Origin: Aralia elata
Lineage: Eukaryota; Streptophyta; Magnoliopsida; Apiales; Araliaceae
NCBI GenBank assembly: GCA_034770075.1
Contig: CM068386.1
Location: forward strand, 85,099,265 to 85,163,264
Length of the DNA: 64,000 nucleotides
Reading direction: 5' to 3'
The translations under genes were made by a program, and so were the position numbers. The notes beneath the pieces were generated by a model that did not search any database, was not told where the DNA came from, and worked only from the letters and a program-made list of their open reading frames with translations. How positions within the stretch are numbered: the first letter of the stretch is position 1; every line of letters begins with the position of its first letter. Shown piece by piece: positions 47,091 through 57,302 of the stretch.

Positions 47091-47742
47091 CCGTCACGAA
47101 AAAAAAAAATCAAAAATCAAAAATCAAAAATCAAAAATAAAAAATAAAAAATCCCCCGAACCTTTCAACAAGTCAAAGGACCGGATCTTTTGTCAAGCCC
47201 AGTGAGATACCGATGCGACCGGTACGAGGAAGATCACAAGAAAAGCAACTTAACACTAGGGCACTTGTCAACTACCCAGGAAATGATGACGTGCAAATTG
47301 GCACCCATGCAACAATCCCATCAACATGCACCATCATTATCAAATGCTACCTCATGTCAATTCAATCTCCAACGGTACGATCATCTGGCATTTGTCAAGC
47401 ATAGTTTTCCCGGGATACGATGACCCGCGTGAAAGGGGATTTTATTTGACTTGATAGGAGTCGGATTTAATTCTGACAAGCAGCCGTGGAGCACGATCGT
47501 GAGTATGATTAGACGAAGAAGGCTATTCAACCTTTTGATCAGGTACAGAGCCTTAATTCAAAGCAACGTTTGCGACAGAATCGACCTCATGTGACAGCCT
47601 TCACTTTGCATTTGCACAAACTTTCAGTTGTGGGGTATAAAACTATGACGATGTTGATGGCAATTAACACGTAGTCAGACAGTCAATAATTATCAAGCTA
47701 ATATCAAGAAGTCAAGCGATAAATGATTGTCAGGCTAATGTC
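47091..47742 (+). other. H 3' non-coding region, first part
   Basis: Starts with an (AAAATC)n run (about 47098-47153). The rest has no ORF or motif I can support. Confidence 0.6.
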
Positions 47743-48230
47743 TCGAATCGTGGCCTGGGTTATTCGAGTAATTAAGCCCGAGGGGTGTCTCTACACCTGG
47801 TGCCCTAAAGCCATCTGGTTTGGGAGTCGCCGGCCTAATACTCGTTACATGGGTAACTCAGAGCCTAAGAAAACGAGCATTACAGTCGAAGAGGCCCGAG
47901 CAGATTCGAATCGTGGCATGGGCTACTCGAGTAATTAAGCCTAAAGGGTGTCTCTACATCTGGTACCCTAAAGCCGTCTGGTTTGGGAGTCACCGGCCTA
48001 ACACTCGTTACATGGGTAACTCAAGCCTAAGAAAACGAATCTTGCGCAAGGTCAAGCAAAGAATGAATGGGGCAGACCACCAGCTTGTCTCGAACCGTGG
48101 CCTTTGTTACTCGAGTAAATAAACTCGAAGGGGTGTCTGTACACCTAATGCCCCAAAACCGTCTGGTTCGGGAGTCATTGGTCCAAAACTCGTTAAATGG
48201 GTAACTTTGAATAGCCTAAGAAAACGAGAC
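47743..48230 (+). repeat. H tandem array 1, three units of about 165-185 bp
   Basis: Units start at 47743, 47906 and 48090 with TCGAATCGTGGCCTGGGTTA-like sequence and share GGGTGTCTCTACACCTGG and ACTCGTTACATGGGTAACTC. Divergence between units shows this array is older than array 3. Confidence 0.9.
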
Positions 48231-49090
48231 AAGGGAAGTGGGCTAATAAAGAGAAAGGATAATACGAAAAAAAAAACTCTCAGCCTTAAACAAGAGGTCA
48301 TGGAAGAGAAACCCCTACTGAATGCTGCATCGCACAGTGCATTTGTCATATGACGTCAATCCTGCTAAGGACGTTGTCGAGAATGGAGACAGAATACCTT
48401 TGACGAGGGAAGGTAGTTCTTTTGAATTCGACCTTACTCACGTACAATGACCATGAATGCTTGAAGGTGTTCTTACGATTTCCTAACCCGTTAAATAGAA
48501 AACCATCAATTCACGAAGGATCGAAAAAACTTCCAATCTAGTACATTCACGGTTCACAACTTGCTAGATTGTGCGATCAACAGATATTCGATTTCATGTG
48601 CTTTAACTGCATTTACTCTTTTGTCGAGATTATAATATCTTTGTTTTGAACTAACACTAACGGCCCGAGCCTTCAAGTTTCGGCATGTGTTAGTCATCTG
48701 ATGTGCAGGATCTGGCAGAGTTGTGGATAACTCAACACGGTCAACATCGCGAGTTTTCGATAGAAATTCTTGGTAGCGACACGCACCAAGGCAGGGGCAG
48801 TTAAGAATCGTGAAATGGAAGGAAGCTGAGGCTGTACACAACTTCTCGTCATTGGGCCTCTCCCCAATCCTGACTATAACTGCCTCGACATCCAAATGAT
48901 CCACATGCATGAGCATATACAAGGATGATATAATGCGGGACAGCAGCATATCGGCCAGCAGAAATGATCAAAAGGCCAAGGAGCCCAACATAGCTGTCGA
49001 TCATCACAGAGAGCGAAGCAGACTGCCTCAACTCGATGAAATGAAGACGACCAAGAACAGGCAGAGTACAAAACCAATGTTGAAGTTTAG
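48231..49090 (-). pseudogene. H antisense gene 2 remnant
   Basis: The minus-strand frame 48554-48949 begins MLLSRIISSLYMLMHVDHLD and matches the region DILMMCIISFLYML...DHMDVE of the antisense gene in I. A second frame (48849-49031) carries what lies upstream, so at least one frameshift is present. The part left of 48554 is non-coding. Only the C-terminal half of the gene seems to be left. The position between pol and the 3' LTR, on the opposite strand, is the same as in I. Confidence 0.65.
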
Positions 49091-49445
49091 AAACTACACT
49101 TCATGACGAGGCGTGATCCAATCAAATGTTGGCAAGCAACGACGACCGTCGAATCGTATCATTTGACTGAACAGGGGTCATTTCTATCTAAAACATATGT
49201 TGTGCACATGCATCTGTCCATACCATATCTGCCAGATCATGCGTAACATCTTTTTCATGCATGCAGGTACGATCAAAATGAAAATCTTCAGGAAAGTACA
49301 AGCGCGTCGCTTTCAACCTCACAAATGATCAGAGTGATGGCTTTTGCGGCATGATACGTGGACGATGTTGGTGGGAGATCCAGGACATGAAGCCGATCAC
49401 ACATCCCATTTCAAAAAAAAAAAAAAAAATCACTCAAATCCAATC
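49091..49445 (+). other. H spacer with acceptor-like block and poly(A)
   Basis: Contains one copy of the block ACAGGGGTCATTT (about 49167-49183) found upstream of the antisense genes, and an A17 run (49413-49429). Confidence 0.6.
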
Positions 49446-49447
49446 AA

Positions 49448-49945
49448 TGACCCCTGGGAAGGGCTGGTATCCAACCAATCAGTGACCCCTGGGACGGGCT
49501 GGTATCCAAATAAGAAGTAAACCCTGGGAAGGGCTGAGATCCACGCGAACCACAACAAAGATGGTGAGCACCCCTGGGAAGGGCTGATATCCACAAAAAG
49601 AAAAAAGATAAAAAATAACAAATCCTGGGAAGGGCTGAGATCCACGCGAACCACAACAAGATGGTGAGCACCCCTGGGAAGGGCTGATATCCACAGAAAA
49701 AAAAAGACAAAAAACAACAAACCCTGGGAAGGGCTGAGATCCACGCGAACCACAACAAGATGGTGAGCACCCCTGGGAAGGGCTGATATCCACAAAAAGA
49801 AAAAAAGACAAAAAACAATAAACCCTGGGAAGGGCTGAGATCCACGCGAACCACAACAAGATGGTGAGCAACCCTGGGAAGGGCTGATATCCACGAAAAG
49901 AAAAAAAGACAAAAAACAACAAACCCTGGGAAGGGCTGAGATCCA
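49448..49945 (+). repeat. H tandem array 2, units of about 100 bp
   Basis: Units begin near 49523, 49624, 49723, 49823 and 49923. Each holds two copies of CCCTGGGAAGGGCTGAGATC or its GATATC form, separated by CACGCGAACCACAACAAGAT and an A-rich run. The minus-strand frames with repeating ALPR or SPSQG are artefacts. Confidence 0.92.
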
Positions 49946-49949
49946 AGAT

Positions 49950-50890
49950 AACCAACCGGCGACGATAACCGGGGGTTACGAGATGGGTGACCGGTGACGA
50001 TACCAGGCCCCGACGAGACAATCGACCGACGACGATAACCGGCGATTACGAGGTGGATGTCCGGCGACGAAAACCGGCTCCGACAAGATAACCAACCGGC
50101 GACGATAACCGGGGGTTACGACATGGGTGACCGGCGACGATACCCGGCCCCGACAAGACAATCGACCGGCGACGATAACCGGCGATTACCAGACGGATGT
50201 CCGGCGACGAAAACCGGCTCCGACAAGATAACCAACCGGCAACGATAACCGGGGGTTACGAGATGGGTGTCCAGCGACGAAAACCGGCCCCGACAAGACA
50301 ATCGACCGGCGACGATAACCGGCGATTACGAAATGGATGTCCGGCAACGAGAACCGGCTCCGACAACATAACCAACCGGCGACGATAACCGGGGGTTACG
50401 AGATGGGTGACCGGTGACGATACCCGGCCCCGACGAGACAATCGACCGGCGACGATAACCGGCGATTACGAGGTGGATGTCCGGCGACGAAAACCAGCTC
50501 CGACAAGATAACCAACCGGCGACGATAACCGGGGGTTACGACATGGGTGACCGGCGACGATACCCAGCCCCGACAAGACAATCGACCGGCGACGATAATC
50601 GGCGATTACGAGACGGATGTCCGGCGACGAAAACCGGCTCCGACAAGATAACCAACCGGCAACGATAACCGGGGGTTACGAGATGGGTGTCCGGCGACGA
50701 AAACCGGCCCCGACAAGACAATCGACCGGCGACGATAACCGGCGATTACGAAATGGATGTCCGGCGACGAGAACCGGCTCCGACAAGATAACCAACCGGC
50801 GACGATAACCGGGGGTTACGAGATGGGTGACCGGCAACGAGACCCGGCCCCGACGAGACGATCGACCGGCGACGATAACCGGCGATCAAC
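49950..50890 (+). repeat. H tandem array 3, 70/140/420-bp hierarchy
   Basis: The basic unit is about 70 bp (GACGATAACCGGCGATTACG and onward). Two variants alternate to make a 140-bp dimer. Three dimers with distinct markers (GGTGACCGGTGACG, ACATGGGTGACC, GGTGTCC) make a 420-bp block present twice (49980-50399 and 50400-50819), followed by a seventh dimer. The phased frames with MSGDENRLRQDNQ are a by-product of the repeat. Confidence 0.93.
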
Positions 50891-51453
50891 GAACCCCTGG
50901 GAAGGGCTGGTATCCAAACAATCAACGACCCCCGACAAACGGTGACACCTGTGGAACCGTATCAAAAGACTGTACAGGGGTCATTTTTCATCAAATTTAC
51001 ATTTTTAAATGTTGTCTCACATGCATTGAATAGATGATAATTCTGTACGTGATCCATGCAGGTTAGGTGTCAAGGTCCTAGCCTATCAGAGTCAAAAGCG
51101 ATGGTTGCCAAGAACGATGTACGAGGACGAACTCCAAGGATGCCCTTCAAAGCTAGTCAGGAGAATAGCTTCCTTTGATGACAATGGGATGGAATAAGGT
51201 GATTACGAGAGGGGTGACCGGATATGAGACCCGGCATTCACAGGACAATCGACCGGATATGAGACCCGGCGATTATGAGACGAGCGACAGGTTAGGGATT
51301 GATGCATTGACACCTTTACGAATGTGTTGCATGCCTTACATCTTGCGTTGCATCATAAGTTGTATGTGTTGCATCATGTATGCACTGTCATTCATGCATC
51401 GTGTGTCTACTTCTTTATCATGTTCATTTCATTTAACATTTCATAAACATGAT
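50891..51453 (+). other. H 3' region after the arrays
   Basis: Starts with a single array-2 unit (50893-50916), then a second copy of the ACAGGGGTCATTT block (50973-50986), a few degenerate array-3 monomers (51200-51290) and a TTGCAT-rich stretch before the PPT. Confidence 0.7.
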
Positions 51454-51466
51454 AAAGAGGGGCAGC
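51454..51466 (+). promoter_or_regulatory. H polypurine tract
   Basis: AAAGAGGGGCAGC immediately before the 3' LTR; the I element has AAAGAGGGGCATC in the same place. Confidence 0.85.
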
Positions 51467-53608
51467 TGTAGACACCCAAATTTTGCACTTCGTATACTAA
51501 CCGTGACAGGAGGGCAAAATCGTTAAATGAACCGGCCTGTGAGAGCGAGGGATGCACAAGTGCGAACACTCGACGCCACCGCAACGATTTGCAAATCAAA
51601 ACCGACGTGACAGCAGGCCCGTCCGAAATGAGCATGCCCGAATGATGTGGCACGTCTCCCAGTGATTCCCGGACTGCAAAATACAAGCCTGTCGGCGAAA
51701 ACCGATTTCACGACATGCGAATCGAGGTGCGGCACAGAAATCGAGAAAATTAGCCCACCTAGCCGCGGATTGATCTGCGGCCAAACGATTAAAATAATGG
51801 TGGTGCGCACGGGACTCGAAACCAGGAAACCAGCTGAGTGCGATGGGGGGTGGGCCAGCCAGCCGCAGATTAATCTGCGGCCAGGCCGCAGATCAATCTG
51901 CGGCTGCCCTAAACCAGCTTATTTCAGCTCAGTTTCTTCATTTCATCCGAGAAGGGGAGAGGTTCAGCAACAAAAAAAGGATGCGGCAGCAGCGGAAAAG
52001 AGAGGAGGAAAACAGCAGAAAATAAGAGAAATTAAGAGAGAAAAGAGGGAGAAATAGTGAGTAATTGTACCCATTTTGTGAGATTACATCTCATATTTTC
52101 TACTCTATTCAATACACAAATTCATACATATTGTGGCGATTATTTGCAAGGTGAAAAATCCTTTGTGTTAGCATTTTGTTTTACCATTTTTGTTAAGCTT
52201 TTTTTCATCCAAATTATATTAAATGTAGTTGTTCTTGTATATTGTTGAACAATCACGGATTAGGGATTATTAGTGAGGGTTCCATCGGAACAAAATTCTT
52301 CCTAATAACCCGAGGATATCCGATTGGTGAAATTACTAGCTTGTCTAGGGTGATTCATTGGGTGTAATTTAATTAGATTATCATTTGCGGATATCGTGGT
52401 ATATTAGATAAATTCGGGTCGGTTAGTTATGTAGTATTCATTTTGTGGGTATGTAATAATCTCGTGTGAGCCTAGGAGCGCGACCCTGTGGTCCAAATCC
52501 GATGATGGACATCTTTTGATGTATGTAATAAATTCGATGTACTTTTCATTGTAAATATGTAATCGTCGGGCCTTAAAACGACGCCAAGGCGAGAATCGCG
52601 TTTAAGGCCCCGTCATAGTGAAAATATGCGATTGTGGGCGTTCGGGGTTATTTTGATGGCTTACATGCCCATGAATAGCCCCGACGCGTGTTTATGCTTG
52701 ATTTGATTTATGAGACGAAATTAATTTCAAAGCTAAACGATAAGATTTTTATAAAATCAAATCAAACTAGGTTATTAGAATCACGAGGCTAAAATTGGGA
52801 ATGCTAATGGATGTCGATTCCTATTTAACGAGAAGGCAAAAGAAAAAATCGTTTTTTCAAACATCGCAAAATTGATTTTTTGGAAATAAGTAATGTTTTA
52901 TTAAACCTTTGTGCATAGGGTTAAAGAGATCCTAGAAGTTTCCCATCATGCTATTTACGAAAGCAACGTATAGATCTCGATTCCTATTTTGACGAAGGTT
53001 TAGAAAACTCTTATTTTGCCCAAAACGACACCTAATGAAAATCTCATAGTTTTTGACAATTAAAATCAAAACCTTTCTCATAAAGAATAAAGCTTTCTCG
53101 TGTATGCTGAAAAGACATTCCGAAGCGTTCTCAAAATTAACGCACGACTTTCCTTAAAAAACCAAATGATTCTTTCATACAAACTCACCACAACGTTCAC
53201 ATAGGCACACACACGCACACACACGCATACACACACACACATTTCATGAATTAAAGGATAGGAAAGCATCAAGATTGCGGTAATCGTGTTTCACGGAAGT
53301 CGAGGGGTGCCTAACACCTTCCCCTCACTTAAGCAAGCCCCCGAATTCTATGAATCTCGATTCGCAGACCAATTAATTCGGAGTCACATATGAGCCAGCG
53401 ATTTATAAAAAACGAAAACTCGGATGAGTTGGTACATCCATTTCAAATATACCAACTGGCGACTCTGGTTAATTGGCTCATCATAAAAAATGATCTTTCA
53501 AAACCCCGTCGACATCAAGGCCGACCTTTTCCAAAAATCATCTAATAAAAAGGCCAAAATCGGAAAGGACAAATATCGCATAAAGAAGTCGAAAACCCGG
53601 CGTCGACA
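51467..53608 (+). repeat. H 3' LTR
   Basis: 2142 bp, near-identical to the 5' LTR. The second inverted repeat of the promoter module is perfect here (CCGCAGATTAATCTGCGG). CA-rich microsatellite near 53205-53240, PBS-like sequence at 53457-53468. Confidence 0.95.
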
Positions 53609-53613
53609 CACAT
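53609..53613 (+). repeat. H target-site duplication, right copy (CACAT)
   Basis: Matches 42446-42450. Confidence 0.93.
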
Positions 53614-54114
53614 CATCAAAATGTCTACTCGTACAGACATCCATCTCTCCTCAAATATAACAAAATCCTCCCTGTAGGCTACAAAGCCCTCAAAAGAACC
53701 GAATCTGTCAAGCAGGAAATCCAACGATACAACATGTCCGGCAGTGATCTCGAATAACACCATTGCTCGCCTCAGGCCAGTAGCAATCATAAACTGACGC
53801 TGCATGTGACCCACCTGAACCCGCGCATAAGGGCCCACCAAGGGTAAATTAGTAAAATAGGCATACTCCTCAAGAGTCAGTGTAAGCTCTAAAGATCTGA
53901 ACTAAAATACATGGCAATTTGGAATCCAGTGGGTTATCATAGCCTCAACGAAATCCTCCGACACCTAAAATGACAAAAATGACATCGAATGCCTCAGAAG
54001 TCTACCAACTGTTGACCGATCCTCAGCGGGCGAATCGTTAAACTAGTGCCTCAACTTAGAAGTTGTACTACCAGTAGAGTAATGATTTAAACGAGTAACG
54101 GAAGATGAAGCCAT
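53614..54114 (-). pseudogene. Antisense gene 2 of I, N-terminal part
   Basis: Start ATG at 54112-54114 (MASSSVTRLNHYSTG), directly after an acceptor-like TTTTACAG. The frame runs left to the H insertion with three TAG stops, each where a Trp, Gln or similar codon is expected. The readable part includes DFVEAMITHWIPN, ELTLTLEEYAYFTNLPL, RVQVGHMQRQFM and VVSLDFLLDRFG. The TLEEYA-LPL segment resembles a family of plant proteins of unknown function found near retroelements; I cannot name it with confidence. H has a homologous remnant. The function in the element is unknown. Confidence 0.6.
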
Positions 54115-54152
54115 CTGTAAAATCAGTATCAAAAGACTACACAGGGGTCAAT
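54115..54152 (-). promoter_or_regulatory. Acceptor-like block before antisense gene 2
   Basis: The minus strand reads TGACCCCTGTGTAGTC, TTTTGATAC and TTTTACAG directly before ATG. The same three-part block appears in H near 49157-49185 and 50955-50987. It looks like the 3' end of an intron in the 5' untranslated region. Confidence 0.5.
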
Positions 54153-54447
54153 CTTATGCAGTTTATATATAAAAAGCATAAATCACGATAAATAAAATAA
54201 ATGATCATGTACATTAGCATCTCTAACTAATCCATACATGAAACTGCGAATTACACATAAACATCATCTTTATATAATACATGAAAAAGTTAAAAAAAAT
54301 GAAATACAGGGAAAGGGCCACAGGCACCCAACAACTAATACTAGTCCACTAAATGAAATCTACATCATCTATGAAAGCGGTGTCATCATCAAACCGACCA
54401 ACTCTGGCTAAGTCATCTTGGCTTGGTGCCTCTGGTCAAAGTTCAAA
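54153..54447. other. Spacer between antisense genes 1 and 2
   Basis: AT-rich, about 300 bp, no ORF. In minus-strand order it follows the stop of gene 1 and precedes the acceptor-like block of gene 2. Confidence 0.6.
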
Positions 54448-55344
54448 TCAGGATGCCCGCTCCCCGAGGAGTGTCTCAACAATCTGTGTATCAACAGGCC
54501 ACGATCTTTGAGGAGGATGATGGAAAGGGATGCAGATCTCCCCTAAAACACACCAGAATGCCCGCTCCCCGAGATAAAGCTCCCAGCCTCCAAAGGTCAA
54601 CATAGGAATACGATGAGTGGATAACCCAAACTTTGGTCCGGTCGGGAAACCCCTCTTAAAACCCACAGACAGATGATCAACGGTGTATGGAACCTAGACC
54701 ATGTCAAAGGGAGTAATTAGCTCAAGCTGGAGTCGGCAGTGGGTAAAACTATCAGAAACAAAGACCTCCATGATGGTATAATGCCATCGACGACCTAGGG
54801 GATATGTATCCAAACCCAGGGTGGTAACTGGACGGAGGCACGAGAACCTCTCGTAAGCCCAGAACTAAAAAGAACAACAATTACATCAATCAAAATGACA
54901 AAAGCAGACCGAACCCAAAAAAAAATGAAAGACGAAAGAAGGCTTACCAAGAGGAAATGGAAGAAACCAAGCCAAGCATCAGTTTGTCCCTCCGAGCGAA
55001 GACTTATACCCTAGAGGAAATAGGCAAATGTGAATGACCGCTAGTCAGAGTTGCACAAATGACCTGCGACCTGGGAACTGGCCTTGGTCCGGCCTGGATT
55101 AGACCTGGTCAAAGCCCGTCCTGGTCAAGGCCTAGATCGGTCATACCTGACCTGCAAGGCTAAGAACAGACCATGATTTATTTGCACATATTCGGCCTGG
55201 CTTGGCCTACCAAAAAGCCCGGACTGGCATGGTCCGGCACAAGGCCTGGACCGGCCTAAGGCCTGGTCTGTAAGCCTGGCCTTATTAACAACTTAGGTAA
55301 CCCTTCAGTATAAGGACCTTAACTAAGCTTCACTTGGCAATCAA

Positions 55345-55393
55345 TTTATAAGGAAAACTTCTTTAGACCTTTATAATTTAACCAATGTGGGAC
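55345..55393 (-). promoter_or_regulatory. USE-TATA pair 1 (snRNA-type promoter)
   Basis: Minus strand GTCCCACATTG (55383-55393), 32 bp, TATAAA (55345-55350). The plant snRNA upstream sequence element is RTCCCACATCG, so there is one mismatch. The spacing is as for Pol II snRNA genes. Confidence 0.55.
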
Positions 55394-55426
55394 TTATGGA
55401 CAAGAAAGGCTTTCACTTGGTAGTCC

Positions 55427-55476
55427 TTTTATAAGGAAAAATTCCTTACACTTTTATTATCTAACCAATGTAGGAC
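55427..55476 (-). promoter_or_regulatory. USE-TATA pair 2
   Basis: Minus strand GTCCTACATTG (55466-55476), 32 bp, TATAAAA (55427-55433). It is a duplicate of pair 1 within an 80-90 bp repeat. Confidence 0.5.
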
Positions 55477-56106
55477 TTAGAGATAACCAAGGCTTTTTTT
55501 ACACATGTTGACGAATGCTACGTTTGGCAGTATAATTGTTTCCTATGTTGTTCATTGTCATGTGTTATGGAACACTACTAAATTATATACCACTAGTTGA
55601 AAGGGAAACACATATTTTGAGTAAAAAGAGTTGAATATTATAGTATTATATTATTTTAAAAGTCGTTCCTAAGTACGTAGAGGCTAAAACAAGTTTTTAT
55701 CTTTAGAGATTTCTTAACCAAATTCATGATCGATGTCTTGTTTCATGCCTAGTGACTGTTATGTGTTTCTATAATTTCCTATTGTTCAAAGTTCAAATGA
55801 GTACAAGTTGCTCTGAAATTAGTTAATTTCCTAATTTTCCTTGGTGAACATTTGTCATCAATAGAATGTAAAATACTACTACTTAATAATATTTATAATG
55901 GGTGCTTCTAATTATCCATGTCTTACCAACTTTGGTGTGTTGGTGCTTATGTTTTTAAACAAACTAACCTCACCTTCAGATTCATAACTTTCATTTGTAA
56001 TTGTTTCTTTACTATTTTGATTTGATATATATCCATTTCCATGCGGCATATAATCACTTCACCCCATTACAATTTTCTTTCTCTATGCAATCACTCCTTT
56101 ACAAGA

Positions 56107-56156
56107 GTCCCACATCGTCTAAAATAACTACTCTTTTCCTACCTCAGTTCTATAAA
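56107..56156 (+). promoter_or_regulatory. USE-TATA pair 3
   Basis: GTCCCACATCG (56107-56117) fits the plant USE consensus exactly. 33 bp later TATAAA (56151-56156). No snRNA-like sequence follows. Confidence 0.55.
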
Positions 56157-57302
56157 GGAGAGGTTCACGCCTTTAAGGGCAATTGGCATGAATGTTTGAA
56201 TTGAAATCCTGGCTTTGGCCTGGCCCAAAGGCTTTCACAGACCATGGTTTTTACTTGATTATCTGGCCTAACCTGGCCTTTTTCATTTGAGCCTGGCCCA
56301 GCCTGGTAAATGGTCAAAGCCTGGGAGGCCTTGATCAGGCTAGGTCAGGCAGCCTGTTTGTGCATGTCTGCCCCCAGTCATACTCCCTGATACGATCCAC
56401 GTCTCGGATGGAGCCCACTATGCTAAAATGAATGGTGAAAGAGTTGTTCCCTAGGAAACAACCCCTCATAATGATCAGAAAGAATCAACGAAGAAATCGA
56501 TCACGCTGAATAGGGTCTGCAGGGAATGGCTCAGATAAAGCTCCTCTGACAGCATCAATCGCCAAAGCTTCAGAACGAATGTTACGGTCCTTAAAGACCC
56601 TATCATGAGGAGAGAACCCCAGTAATGTACGGACAGCGGTAGGAGAAATGGTGGGCTCCAAGGTGACCCGATGGCCAAAAAACTCTATACCCGTAATGTA
56701 ACGCCAATCGTAAGATGTCATCATCACTTTGCAGTCCAATAGATGAAGAGATTGAGTCTGATAAAACCATCTCTCCGACAAAGCGGGAAGATAACCCCAG
56801 GGGCAACGTCGGGGCGCTACAAGAAAGAAATTCTTGAAACCCCAGGAATGCACTCGAGCTCGATAATGATCATGAAGAGTGTCGTACAGAGAGTAAACGC
56901 TAAACTAGTTGCCCCGAGGCTGTGTGCCCTCCGGGACCTACAATACTGGGAATTCAGAAACCTACTGCAATAAACTAGAATGACTCAAAGGTTTTGTGAA
57001 TATACCTTGTTAGCGCACAAGTACGCTGACGAATGACGACTCAGATCAAGCCCTAAAAGGTATGGAATAGCCACTCGGGCGCCAAGAAGTGAGTGACTGT
57101 GCACAGGTGGGACAGCCTGATCAATATTTGGAAGATCCTCCCCCACGGTGTCATCCTCAGCTCGATCCGCAGCAATAGGACGAATGCAGGCCTCCGTTAA
57201 ACGCCGAGGCTGCCTAGTAATAATAGGAGTTGGAGCAGTAGCCGCCCTATGACGACGAACCCCCGAGGATGTTCACTGGGTCGAAGAACTACCCAGATCC
57301 AT

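Larger units (their letters stand above)
42451..53608 (+). mobile_element. Element H: complete young Tat/Ogre-like element, TSD CACAT
   Basis: LTRs 42451-44594 and 51467-53608 differ by about 17 substitutions and one short CA-repeat indel over 2.14 kb by eye (about 0.8 percent), so insertion is recent. The PBS TGGCGACTCTGCTGGGGAC fits the 3' end of tRNA-Arg with one mismatch. The interior (6.9 kb) has only fragments of pol, in scrambled order, one antisense gene remnant and four tandem-repeat zones. It is a non-autonomous element that must have used enzymes from relatives. Confidence 0.93.
55046..56370. mobile_element. hAT-like non-autonomous DNA transposon
   Basis: 1325 bp. Imperfect terminal inverted repeats (CAGAGTTGCACAAATGACCT against CAGACATGCACAAACAGGCT) and an imperfect 8-bp target duplication (CCGCTAGT 55038-55045, CCCCCAGT 56371-56378). 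Many subterminal GGCCTGG/CCTGGCC motifs at both ends are typical of plant hAT elements. No transposase frame. It carries three snRNA-type promoter motifs. It interrupts exon 2 of the PMD gene. Confidence 0.68.
54448..57302 (-). pseudogene. Antisense gene 1 of I: plant mobile domain (PMD) protein, spliced, disrupted by hAT
   Basis: Minus-strand exons: 57006-57302 (start ATG, TGA at codon 10), 56379-56937 continued at 54948-55045 across the hAT insertion, and 54448-54864 ending in TGA. Introns 56938-57005 (68 bp) and 54865-54947 (83 bp) have GT...AG ends and keep the frame (AAG|GTATAT, TGTAG|GTCCC; TTG|GTAAGC, TTTAG|TTCTG). PMD features: ALSERWFYQTQSLHLLDCK, then TSYDWRYITGIEFFGH, and FWAYERFSCLRP in the last exon. 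PMD proteins occur as host regulators (MAIN/MAIL type) and inside plant transposons. Extra stops at codon 10, near 56913 and in exon 3 show it is dead. The orientation is opposite to the element. Confidence 0.68.

Noticed and set aside
49430..50021. Minus-strand frames of 136-180 codons with repeating ALPR / SPSQG segments
   Set aside because: They follow the 100-bp tandem array; all three frames are open because the repeat lacks stop codons.
49950..50890. CRISPR-like array
   Set aside because: Units are 70-140 bp without unique spacers, in a plant retrotransposon; an ordinary tandem satellite.
50057..50945. Series of about 61-63 codon frames starting MSGDENRLRQDN or MSCRGR
   Set aside because: One frame per 140-bp unit on each strand; repeats of the satellite, not a gene family.
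56107..56230. An actual snRNA gene after the USE-TATA pair
   Set aside because: The sequence about 30 bp downstream of the TATA box does not resemble U1, U2, U4, U5 or U6; only the promoter motif can be supported.
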